A stretch of DNA of 5,756 nt, from NCBI GenBank assembly GCA_035455265.1, contig DATIFK010000018.1, positions 1 through 5,756 of the forward strand, in the 5' to 3' direction. Source of the DNA: MGOM01 sp035455265 (lineage in GTDB: Bacteria > Chloroflexota > Anaerolineae > Anaerolineales > E44-bin32). Shown in pieces: positions 1 through 4,977 of the stretch (position 1 is the stretch's first letter; every line of letters starts with the position of its first letter). Under the pieces are notes generated by a model that saw nothing but the letters and a program-made list of their open reading frames with translations, searched no databases and was not told where the DNA came from. A program made the position numbers and the translations under genes.

Positions 1-114
1 TTTGTGCCGGTGGATCTGGCCATCACCGGCATCATCGACGAGGTCGACTACGTGCGGGGAGGTCGCCGCCAGCAACCGACGGCGCATTGGGATGCGGGCG
101 ACGAGGGGCCGTGA
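1..114 (+). CDS. BMC vertex protein, EutN/CcmL family (3' end only)
   Basis: Only the last 37 codons are in the window, read in frame 1 and ending at TGA 112-114. The visible peptide contains VDLAITGIIDEVDY, which matches the closing strand of EutN/CcmL proteins; the complete gene that follows has VIVGVVDEV at the equivalent place. Members of this family form pentamers that cap the vertices of bacterial microcompartment shells. After that strand comes a short polar tail of about 20 residues (GGRRQQPTAHWDAG region) that is not part of the conserved fold. The gene ends one base before the next start codon, so the two are almost certainly translationally coupled and in one operon. The family call rests on a short fragment plus the neighbour; the 5' end and total length cannot be judged. 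Confidence 0.72.
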   Translation, partial: FVPVDLAITGIIDEVDYVRGGRRQQPTAHWDAGDEGP

Positions 115-115
115 G

Positions 116-388
116 ATGTACATCGGAAAGGTCATCGGCACGGTTGTCTCGACGATCAAGATCTCGCACCTGGAGGGGCGCAAACTTCTCCTGGTGAACC
201 AGCTCGATCTGCGCGGCGGTGAGACGGACGAATACGACATCGCCGTGGACGTCGTCCAGGCGGGTCCGGGCGACACGGTAATGGTCATTGACGAGGGGAA
301 CGGCGCACGCCAGATCCTTGGCCTCGACCCAGGGGCGATCCGGGCCGTGATCGTGGGCGTGGTGGATGAGGTGAAGTTGGGCGTATAG
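116..388 (+). CDS. BMC vertex protein, EutN/CcmL family (complete)
   Basis: A 90-residue protein, the usual length for the pentameric vertex (BMC-P) proteins that close the corners of bacterial microcompartment shells. The N-terminal MYIGKVIGTVVSTIK corresponds to the family's opening strand (CcmL has a very similar KVxGTVVST). It is followed by LEGRKLLLVNQLD, the EYDIAVDVVQAGPGD turn, VMVIDEGNGARQI and the closing VIVGVVDEV strand. The ATG at 116 is preferred because it begins exactly at the conserved N-terminus and has GAGGGG at 103-108, seven bases upstream, inside the end of the preceding gene. The reading frame is open further upstream, but that stretch encodes nothing family-like. Two vertex genes in tandem suggest a locus with several BMC-P paralogues, as known in some planctomycete-type and other BMC loci. 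The cargo enzymes are not in the window, so the compartment type is unknown. It is the last gene of the plus-strand operon. Confidence 0.93.
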   Translation: MYIGKVIGTVVSTIKISHLEGRKLLLVNQLDLRGGETDEYDIAVDVVQAGPGDTVMVIDEGNGARQILGLDPGAIRAVIVGVVDEVKLGV

Positions 389-396
389 CCGCCCGC

Positions 397-426
397 CGCC
401 AGTCCCCAGCCGCCAGCCGCCAGCTC
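397..426 (+). repeat. Tandem heptamer array, CCAGYNN type
   Basis: Four consecutive 7-base units begin with CCAG at 399, 406, 413 and 420 (CCAGTCC, CCAGCCG, CCAGCCG, CCAGCTC). The array begins just after the stop codon of the vertex protein gene. A second array with the same CCAG-every-7 phase lies at 473-500. Confidence 0.7.
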
Positions 427-435
427 CATCCGTAG

Positions 436-455
436 CCGCAGCATTCAGGCTGCGG
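436..455 (+). terminator. Perfect 7-bp hairpin, possible transcription end of the BMC operon
   Basis: CCGCAGC at 436-442 and GCTGCGG at 449-455 are exact inverted complements around a 6-base loop. The hairpin lies 48 bases past the vertex protein stop, between two converging genes, where a terminator is expected. There is no run of T on either side, so it is not a canonical intrinsic terminator. It could instead be a repeat-associated palindrome. Confidence 0.35.
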
Positions 456-472
456 TCCTTGATCCTCGGTTG

Positions 473-500
473 ACAGTTCCCAGTTCCCAGTTCCCAGTCT
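473..500 (+). repeat. Tandem heptamer array, CAGTTCC
   Basis: CAGTTCC is repeated exactly three times at 474-494 and followed by a partial fourth unit (CAGT, 495-498). Phased from CCAG, the units start at 480, 487 and 494, the same period and core as the array at 397-426. The period is a multiple of neither codon length nor helical turn, and no gene covers it. Confidence 0.85.
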
Positions 501-508
501 CTAGGTCC

Positions 509-521
509 GGCCCTTCGGGCC
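509..521 (+). other. Short GC hairpin GGCCC-TTC-GGGCC
   Basis: A 5-bp perfect stem with a 3-base loop, in the same gene-free junction as the heptamer arrays. It has no adjacent T-run. It may be part of a dispersed repeat or contribute to termination; the sequence alone does not decide. Confidence 0.3.
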
Positions 522-595
522 CTAAGTGAACCCGACGCGACGCCGCGGCCATATCCCATCAAGGGACTGGTTGTAGCCAAAGGACCAGCAAGAAA

Positions 596-626
596 CTGAC
601 GACTGATGACTGACGACTGATGACTG
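596..626 (+). repeat. Tandem 14-base repeat built of CTGAYGA heptamers
   Basis: The 14-base unit CTGACGACTGATGA occurs twice in a row (596-609, 610-623) followed by CTG. Each unit is itself two near-identical heptamers, CTGACGA and CTGATGA, so the tract is four heptamers with an alternating C/T. It lies 24 bases beyond the tpiA stop codon. Its sequence differs from the two CCAG arrays but it has the same 7-base period. Confidence 0.85.
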
Positions 627-632
627 CGGACT

Positions 633-645
633 AGGCGATCCGCCT
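633..645 (-). terminator. Small hairpin just after tpiA
   Basis: AGGCG and CGCCT form a 5-bp stem around a 3-base loop, five bases past the tpiA stop on the minus strand. No T-run follows, so a terminator role is a guess from position only. Confidence 0.22.
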
Positions 646-650
646 GACAG

Positions 651-1430
651 CTACTTCCGCCCTCGCACCGCCGCCACCGCCTCCACCAGCTTGACGAAAT
701 CGGCCGTGAGGCTGGCCCCGCCGACCAACGCCCCGTCGATGTCCGGCATCTCGACGAAGCTGCCGATGTTGGCGGCGTTGACGCTGCCGCCATAGAGGAC
801 GCGAATCCGCTGGGCGGTCAGCTCGTCGAAGGCACGCGCCAATGGTCCGCGCACAGCCAGGTTGATGGTGCGGTTGGCATCGGCAGGGGATGCTGCTTTG
901 CCCGTGCCGATGGCCCAGATGGGCTCGTAGGCGATGATGCACCCCGACGCTTGCGCGCTGTCGATGCCGGCGAAGGCGGCGGACACCTGTCCCCCGACGA
1001 CGGCCTCGGTCTGGCCGGCCTCGTTCTGCTGCAGGTTCTCCCCCACGCAGATGATCGGCGTCAGATCATGGGCCAACGCGGCCTTCAACTTGCGATGGAT
1101 GGCCGCGTCCGTCTCGGATTCGCTCCGAGTCGCGCGGCGTTCCGAGTGGCCGAGGATGACGTAGCGGCACAGTCCGGCCAGCATCGCCGGCGAGATGTCG
1201 CCCGTGTGGGCGCCCTTGTCCTCCCAATGCATGTCCTGGGCCCCCAGGCCGAGGCGCGAGCCGCCGAGCACCTCGGCGACCGAGGTCAGTGCGGTGAACG
1301 GCGGGCACAACACGATCTCGACCCCCTCGATGGCCTGGAGCCCGTGGCGGATCGAGCGCACGAAGGCGACCGCCTCGGACTTCGCACCGAGGTTCATCTT
1401 CCAGTTGGCGGCGACGACGGGAACACGCAT
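651..1430 (-). CDS. tpiA: Triosephosphate isomerase
   Basis: A 259-residue cytosolic enzyme, of normal length for the family, that interconverts dihydroxyacetone phosphate and glyceraldehyde 3-phosphate in glycolysis and gluconeogenesis. All hallmark parts are visible. These are the N-terminal AANWKMN with substrate-binding Asn9 and Lys11, the LGHSERR motif with catalytic His95, and AYEPIWAIGTGK with the general base Glu169 and the flexible loop 6. The phosphate-binding loops YGGSV (213-217) and GALVGGASL (233-241) are also present. The frame is open for 46 more codons upstream, but that part is arginine-rich and unlike the family. ATG 1428-1430 is chosen because it sits one residue before the conserved first strand and has AGGAG seven bases upstream. 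The gene converges on the BMC genes and is separated by 192 bases from the next minus-strand gene upstream, so it may have its own promoter. No -10/-35 pair could be named with confidence. Confidence 0.97.
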   Translation of the reverse strand: MRVPVVAANWKMNLGAKSEAVAFVRSIRHGLQAIEGVEIVLCPPFTALTSVAEVLGGSRLGLGAQDMHWEDKGAHTGDISPAMLAGLCRYVILGHSERRATRSESETDAAIHRKLKAALAHDLTPIICVGENLQQNEAGQTEAVVGGQVSAAFAGIDSAQASGCIIAYEPIWAIGTGKAASPADANRTINLAVRGPLARAFDELTAQRIRVLYGGSVNAANIGSFVEMPDIDGALVGGASLTADFVKLVEAVAAVRGRK

Positions 1431-1437
1431 GCGGTTT

Positions 1438-1442
1438 CTCCT
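1438..1442 (-). promoter_or_regulatory. Ribosome binding site of tpiA
   Basis: AGGAG on the minus strand, seven bases before the ATG at 1428-1430. It decides the start in favour of the family-consistent N-terminus over the longer open frame reaching 1568. Confidence 0.75.
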
Positions 1443-1601
1443 GAGGGGACGCGGCCGAAGGGCGCGCCGCGGAACGCGTGCAGGCTCGCAGCGTCGCGGT
1501 AACTCCCTCGGGCAACGTCGCCCAAGGATAACAGCAATGGCGGGATTCCGGACGCCGCGCAGGCGCAAATACTCTTCGCCCCCGCGCAGCCTCGTTCTGC
1601 G

Positions 1602-1619
1602 CCGCCGGCCGACCGGCGG
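1602..1619 (-). terminator. 7-bp GC hairpin after the membrane protein gene
   Basis: CCGCCGG (1602-1608) and CCGGCGG (1613-1619) pair perfectly around a 4-base loop. The hairpin lies three bases past the stop codon of the minus-strand gene above it and before tpiA. This fits a transcript end for the serine hydrolase/membrane protein unit, but no T-run follows, so it may only stabilise the 3' end or cause pausing. Confidence 0.38.
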
Positions 1620-1622
1620 ATT

Positions 1623-2066
1623 CTACGCGGCGGCGCGGCCGGGCCTGAAGATCGCGCCCCCGATCAGGCCGCCGATGAACCCGAAGACAACGTCGATCGC
1701 AACGCCGACCACGTTGAACAAGATCGCGCCGGCCCCCTTCAGCGCCGCCTCGAGGTTGGGCAGATCTTGAGCCGGCACGACCGCTTGCAGATCTCTCAAC
1801 ATGCCGCTGGCGCCGGCCAAACCGACAAAGCTCAAGGCGACACCGATCACACCGTGCCATAGGCCTGCCAGCGCGCCGATCCCGATGGCCTGGCCCATCG
1901 TCGGCGGGGCTGCCTGGCGCCGGTAGATCCATACCGCGGCGAACGGTCCGACCCAGAATCCCGCACACAACAGCACGTTGATCAAGTTGACGAAGGGCGC
2001 ATTGACCAGTACGGTGCTGACCAGGCCGCCCAAAAAGCTTGCCATCAACAGAGTCTTGGTGTTCAT
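1623..2066 (-). CDS. Small four-helix membrane protein, function unknown
   Basis: A 147-residue very hydrophobic protein with about four membrane segments, near residues 5-23, 26-47, 58-85 and 112-141. A short soluble stretch (about 88-110) separates the third and fourth. The second helix carries LLCAGFWVGPFAAVWIYRR, and the last two are rich in glycine (GIGALAGLWHG, GFIGGLIGGAIF), suggesting tight helix packing. I recognise this as resembling small uncharacterised membrane proteins of Chloroflexota but cannot assign a function or a named family. The start at 2066 is preferred over an in-frame ATG seven codons upstream because AAGGAG (2072-2077) is five bases before it. It lies 27 bases downstream of the serine hydrolase stop on the same strand, so it is probably the second gene of that operon. 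Confidence 0.85.
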   Translation of the reverse strand: MNTKTLLMASFLGGLVSTVLVNAPFVNLINVLLCAGFWVGPFAAVWIYRRQAAPPTMGQAIGIGALAGLWHGVIGVALSFVGLAGASGMLRDLQAVVPAQDLPNLEAALKGAGAILFNVVGVAIDVVFGFIGGLIGGAIFRPGRAAA

Positions 2067-2071
2067 GGTTG

Positions 2072-2077
2072 CTCCTT
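2072..2077 (-). promoter_or_regulatory. Ribosome binding site of the 147-residue membrane protein
   Basis: AAGGAG on the minus strand, five bases before the ATG at 2064-2066. It lies inside the alternative longer frame and so argues for the shorter start. Confidence 0.75.
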
Positions 2078-2093
2078 GCTTCGCCATCGAAGC

Positions 2094-3644
2094 CTACGGG
2101 CCTTGGAGTTGGCCTACGAAGGTTGCGCCTTCCGCGTGGGCCGTCTCCTGAACGGTGACCCCCACACGATCGCCCTCGAAGCGGAATCGGAAGAACGCAT
2201 GGTCGTTGTTGGTGATGCCGTCGTATTCCAGCAAGAAGGTCTGTTTGTCGATCCAGGCTCCACGAAACGCCACGGGCCGCCCGTCGGGCGACGTGGTGAA
2301 GCGAAAGACCCCGTCGAGTCCTACGGACGGAGAGGCAAGAGAAAGCCCGCTTGCTTCAAAGGAGAAGACGGCCTCCGACGATCCATCGAACTCCAAGGAG
2401 AAACTCTCCAGCGTTGAGGGGTTCGGTTCCAGCAGGTACGTCTGCCCCGAAACCTGCTTTGCCACATCGGGAAGCGCCGCGGGAGGTGTGGGGTCCGGGG
2501 GCTGCGATACAGCGTCGACGGCCGCCTCGAGACGCGCGACTCCTTCAGGATTCGGCGGCAACGGCTTTTCGAAGTCGACGAAGCTCGCCAGGACGAGCTC
2601 GGCGATCTCGTCCATCTCGAAACCCCCGCCGGTGGTGACGATGATCATGTCCCACTCGGGAAAGACATAGATGTTCTGCCCGCCGCGGCCGGCGGCATGG
2701 TACGCGCCCGGAGAGGCTCGCTCCATCCACCAGCCGTAGCCGTACGGATCCTTGTTGGGGGGTCGCATCTTCACGCTGGTGGCTTCCTCCACCCAGCTTC
2801 GCGAGACGATCTGCCGGCCATCCCACTCGCCGCCGTGCAGGAAGAGGAACCCCAGCTTGGCCATATCGTGCGGATCCAGCGAGGCGTCCGCCCAACCGTT
2901 GTAGTACCCCTGCGGATCTTGGGGCCAAAGGACTTCGCCGAATCCGAGGGGTTCGAACAGGTTCTGACGGGCGAAGTCGAGCGTGGGCATGCCGGTCGCC
3001 TGCTGAAGGATCGGCGACAGCATGTGAATGGCTGGACTGCAGTACTCAAAGTGGTTGCCCGGCTGCCAGGCGACCTGGCGGTCCAGCACGAACTGCACAT
3101 AGTCCGGGCTGGCGACCATCTCTCGGAGAGTCGGTTCATCGCCCTGGCCGTCGCACTCAAATCCGGATGACATGCTGGCCAGGTGAGCCACGGTGATCGC
3201 CTGCTTCCGTTCATCGAGATGGGCGATAGCCCGGTCAGAGAAGAAGGAAACCATGCGGTCGTCGAGGCTCAGCTTGCCCTGATCGATGGCGATGCCGATC
3301 AGGGTCGTCATCAGGCTCTTGGTCACCGAGGCCACGTTGTGCGGGGCCTCACCGTCATACGGGTAGAATGTTGCGTCAACAACCACATAGCCGTGGCGGA
3401 TGATCAACAGGCTGTGGATCGTGACGCTCATCTCGCGGCTCGTCAGCAACAACTCGCCCAGCTTGTCGGAGTCGATGCCCTGTTCCTCTGGAGTACTGGT
3501 TCGCCATCCTTCGGTCGGCCAGTAGTCGGGCGCGTTCGAGCTGCCGGGCGTGGAAACGAGCTGGCATCCCGCAAGAAGGACACTCAACAGGAGCGCCCAG
3601 GTCGAGGCCACCTTCCCTGGAATGCCGCCTGCTCGAGTGTTCAT
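2094..3644 (-). CDS. Serine hydrolase lipoprotein, class C beta-lactamase-like
   Basis: A 516-residue exported protein of the beta-lactamase/penicillin-binding-like superfamily (Pfam Beta-lactamase type). Residues 1-27 form a lipoprotein signal peptide with lipobox LAGC at 24-27, so Cys27 is expected to be lipidated and the enzyme anchored outside the membrane. The catalytic domain spans about 50-355. It has the nucleophile motif SVTK (Ser106, Lys109), a Tyr-Cys-Ser motif at 201-203 in the Tyr-x-Asn position, and HAAG followed by RGGQ (316-323) where the KTG-like box falls. A proline-rich linker (about 381-393) leads to a C-terminal beta-rich domain (about 395-516) often found behind such hydrolases. 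The start is supported by GGAGGAGG at 3653-3660. The substrate is unknown: such enzymes may be esterases, peptidases or amidases, and true beta-lactamase activity is not implied. A decayed paralogue lies directly upstream and a small membrane protein directly downstream. Confidence 0.92.
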   Translation of the reverse strand: MNTRAGGIPGKVASTWALLLSVLLAGCQLVSTPGSSNAPDYWPTEGWRTSTPEEQGIDSDKLGELLLTSREMSVTIHSLLIIRHGYVVVDATFYPYDGEAPHNVASVTKSLMTTLIGIAIDQGKLSLDDRMVSFFSDRAIAHLDERKQAITVAHLASMSSGFECDGQGDEPTLREMVASPDYVQFVLDRQVAWQPGNHFEYCSPAIHMLSPILQQATGMPTLDFARQNLFEPLGFGEVLWPQDPQGYYNGWADASLDPHDMAKLGFLFLHGGEWDGRQIVSRSWVEEATSVKMRPPNKDPYGYGWWMERASPGAYHAAGRGGQNIYVFPEWDMIIVTTGGGFEMDEIAELVLASFVDFEKPLPPNPEGVARLEAAVDAVSQPPDPTPPAALPDVAKQVSGQTYLLEPNPSTLESFSLEFDGSSEAVFSFEASGLSLASPSVGLDGVFRFTTSPDGRPVAFRGAWIDKQTFLLEYDGITNNDHAFFRFRFEGDRVGVTVQETAHAEGATFVGQLQGP

Positions 3645-3652
3645 CGGTCGAT

Positions 3653-3660
3653 CCTCCTCC
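3653..3660 (-). promoter_or_regulatory. Strong ribosome binding site of the serine hydrolase
   Basis: GGAGGAGG on the minus strand, eight bases before the ATG at 3642-3644. It supports this start, which also yields a complete lipoprotein signal peptide. Confidence 0.75.
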
Positions 3661-3686
3661 GTCGGGTCCGTAAGGGACTGGACCTG

Positions 3687-3992
3687 CTACGGCTGGGCAA
3701 CTCCCCGGATAGATGCTTTCATCCCGTACACGTGCTCGGCAATGCTCAACACGAGCCGCTCGTCTTGGAACGTCAGCCCGATGGTGTAGTGCTCTAGGTT
3801 CGGGAAGGTGCTGTAGTCGACGACGAATGTCGAATCATCCTCCCACCGGCCGCGGCCCAAGCCCGGCAGAACGCCCTCGGGAGTTGCCCGGTAGATCCAT
3901 CCAACCCAATCAGCACGACCCGCCGCCAACGCCTCCTCGCCGCCCGGGTTCGCGGGCAGGGGATTCTCGAGGTCGCCGATGGCGGCGACCCC
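3687..3992 (-). pseudogene. Remnant of a second serine hydrolase (C-terminal domain only)
   Basis: The frame ending at 3687 encodes a tail clearly related to the end of the intact hydrolase next door. DLENPLPANPGGEEALAA corresponds to DFEKPLPPNPEGVARLEAA. GRGRWEDDSTFVVDY corresponds to FRGAWIDKQTFLLEY, and IGLTFQDERLVLSI corresponds to FRFRFEGDRVGVTV. The whole catalytic domain and signal peptide are missing. About 80 residues lie between the two matching blocks in the intact protein but far fewer here, so there is also an internal loss. The only available start (GTG at 4020-4022) lacks a ribosome binding site, and the codons just after it belong to another gene's remnant. I read it as the relic of a tandem duplication; a short expressed protein is possible but unlikely. 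Confidence 0.62.
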
Positions 3993-3995
3993 ATA

Positions 3996-4294
3996 GGGGC
4001 CATGATGTAGAAGGCCGGCCACGAGTGAAGGGCTACGTACGCGGGGAAAGCCCGCGGTTGCCAGCGGAAGAGGAGCGGCTCGGCGAGGAATACGGCCAGC
4101 CAGATCCCTAGCAGGATCAGAGGCGGACGGAGGACTGGATTCTCTTGGAGGCCGAGCATGGCGCGAAGCACGACGGAACCGAGGAGAAGGCCCGCCGGGA
4201 GAGATGCAATGAGAGGGATAGAGCGGTCGTGCCCAGCAAGCATGTGGTGATGGCCGGCCGCATCGCGGCCGGACGAGCGGCTGTGTTGGCTCAT
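3996..4294 (-). pseudogene. Remnant of a multi-helix membrane protein, possibly a sensor kinase N-terminus
   Basis: From an ATG at 4292-4294 the frame encodes about 100 residues with three hydrophobic segments: SIPLIASLPAGLLLGSVV, PLILLGIWLAVFLAEPLL and AFPAYVALHSWPAFYI. The IWLAVFLAEPLL pattern followed by a YVALH segment resembles the N-terminal membrane region of sensor histidine kinases seen in Chloroflexota; this comes from memory of the family and is not certain. After FYIMAP (about 3995) the frame continues to a stop at 3794, but its product is then just the out-of-frame reading of the serine hydrolase tail, rich in Arg and Pro. No kinase domain follows. The ATG has no convincing ribosome binding site. 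It looks like a gene truncated by a deletion that joined it to the neighbouring hydrolase relic. Confidence 0.5.
4254..4272. other. Perfect 8-bp GC palindrome with 3-base loop
   Basis: CCGGCCGC (4254-4261), ATC, then GCGGCCGG (4265-4272). It falls near the 5' end of the membrane protein remnant and would form a strong hairpin in RNA from either strand. It has no T-run or obvious partner site; its role is unknown. Confidence 0.4.
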
Positions 4295-4504
4295 TCTCGC
4301 GCAGACGCAGTCGCCATTGCTCCCGTTCCGCCCGGTAGGTCTTCCCTGTGGCAGCCGGACGGGCAAGGAGTACGGGCCCGGTTTCGTTCCGGATGTCATT
4401 GTGGAAGCCCGGCCGGGGGTGCGCCGGGATAGTGGCCTACGCCCCTTAGGTCAAGAGGACCGGTCGAATGGAATCGGGCAGTGGGAACTAGGCTTGAAGC
4501 AGGT
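4295..4504. other. Gap without a recognisable gene
   Basis: This 210-base stretch separates the membrane protein remnant from the EamA-like gene. Both strands contain open frames, but none gives a recognisable protein or has a convincing ribosome binding site. No T-rich terminator is visible. GGTC and GACC near 4449-4461 could form only a 4-bp stem. Confidence 0.5.
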
Positions 4505-4930
4505 CTACCGCTTCCAGTTGACCAGCACTAGACCGACAAGGCATACGAGCATGCCCGCGGCGTTCACCAGGCTGGGACGTTCTCGAAACATCCCGACACC
4601 CACGGGGACCAGCAGGACCGCGACGGACGTGTTGGAGATGAGGGCCGCAGTCGTGATCTGGCCACCGGCGCGGTAGGCCAACAGAAAGCCCAGCTCGAGG
4701 CCGACGATAGCCCCCGCCAATCCAAGGCTCGCCAGGTTGAGCTGCCGCAAGGACGCGCCTAACGAAGCGGTCAGGGGGAAGGCAGGTAACAGCAACGCGC
4801 AGATGACAGCCGCAGCGAGGTAGGCCACGATGAGCGCTAGCACGGGATTCACCGTCGCAGGCATGAGCTTCTGCATGATGTGATAGAGCACGTTCGAGGC
4901 GATGGTGACGGCGATCGCGGCGACGTACAT
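4505..4930 (-). CDS. Half-size EamA/DMT-superfamily membrane protein
   Basis: A 141-residue inner-membrane protein with about five hydrophobic segments (near residues 3-22, 27-53, 65-87, 92-113, 119-138), equal to one EamA repeat of the drug/metabolite transporter superfamily. Typical full EamA permeases have two such repeats, so this one would work as a homo- or heterodimer, as small DMT proteins do. The fourth helix region AALISNTSVAVLLVPVGVGMF followed by ERPSLVNAAGMLVCLVGLVLV is the usual end of an EamA unit, where a Glu-Arg turn precedes the last helix. ATG 4928-4930 is chosen because GGAGG (4938-4942) is seven bases upstream; the long upstream extension of the frame only shadows the next gene. 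The substrate is unknown. It follows the prenyl synthase gene by 47 bases on the same strand, so the two are probably co-transcribed. Confidence 0.85.
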   Translation of the reverse strand: MYVAAIAVTIASNVLYHIMQKLMPATVNPVLALIVAYLAAAVICALLLPAFPLTASLGASLRQLNLASLGLAGAIVGLELGFLLAYRAGGQITTAALISNTSVAVLLVPVGVGMFRERPSLVNAAGMLVCLVGLVLVNWKR

Positions 4931-4937
4931 CGTCGCA

Positions 4938-4942
4938 CCTCC
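4938..4942 (-). promoter_or_regulatory. Ribosome binding site of the EamA-like gene
   Basis: GGAGG on the minus strand, seven bases before ATG 4928-4930. It fixes the start and rules out the much longer open frame that overlaps the synthase gene. Confidence 0.75.
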
Positions 4943-4977
4943 GTGGAGTCGAATCGAGGATCGATGGAAACGGCGGG

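Noticed and set aside
397..626. CRISPR array
   Set aside because: The repeats are 7 or 14 bases, directly adjacent without spacers, and no cas genes are present.
32..793. Long minus-strand open frame across the BMC gene and the repeat region
   Set aside because: Its protein is low-complexity and antisense to the clear EutN/CcmL gene, and it also crosses the tandem repeats; a GC-rich shadow frame.
951..1502. 183-codon plus-strand frame opposite tpiA
   Set aside because: Antisense to a gene with all triosephosphate isomerase motifs; no recognisable protein or ribosome binding site.
1431..1568. N-terminal extension of tpiA
   Set aside because: Arg- and Pro-rich residues unlike the family, while the ATG at 1430 has AGGAG at the right distance and starts at the conserved strand.
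1431..1622. Promoter for tpiA in the 192-base gap
   Set aside because: A TGTTAT-like -10 can be read on the minus strand near 1530, but no -35 at acceptable spacing was found, so no promoter is claimed.
3661..3692. Inverted repeats CCGTA/TACGG and GGTCC/GGACC between the relic and the serine hydrolase
   Set aside because: Stems of only 5 bp with loops of 10 or more bases, mutually exclusive, and no T-run; not above chance for GC-rich DNA.
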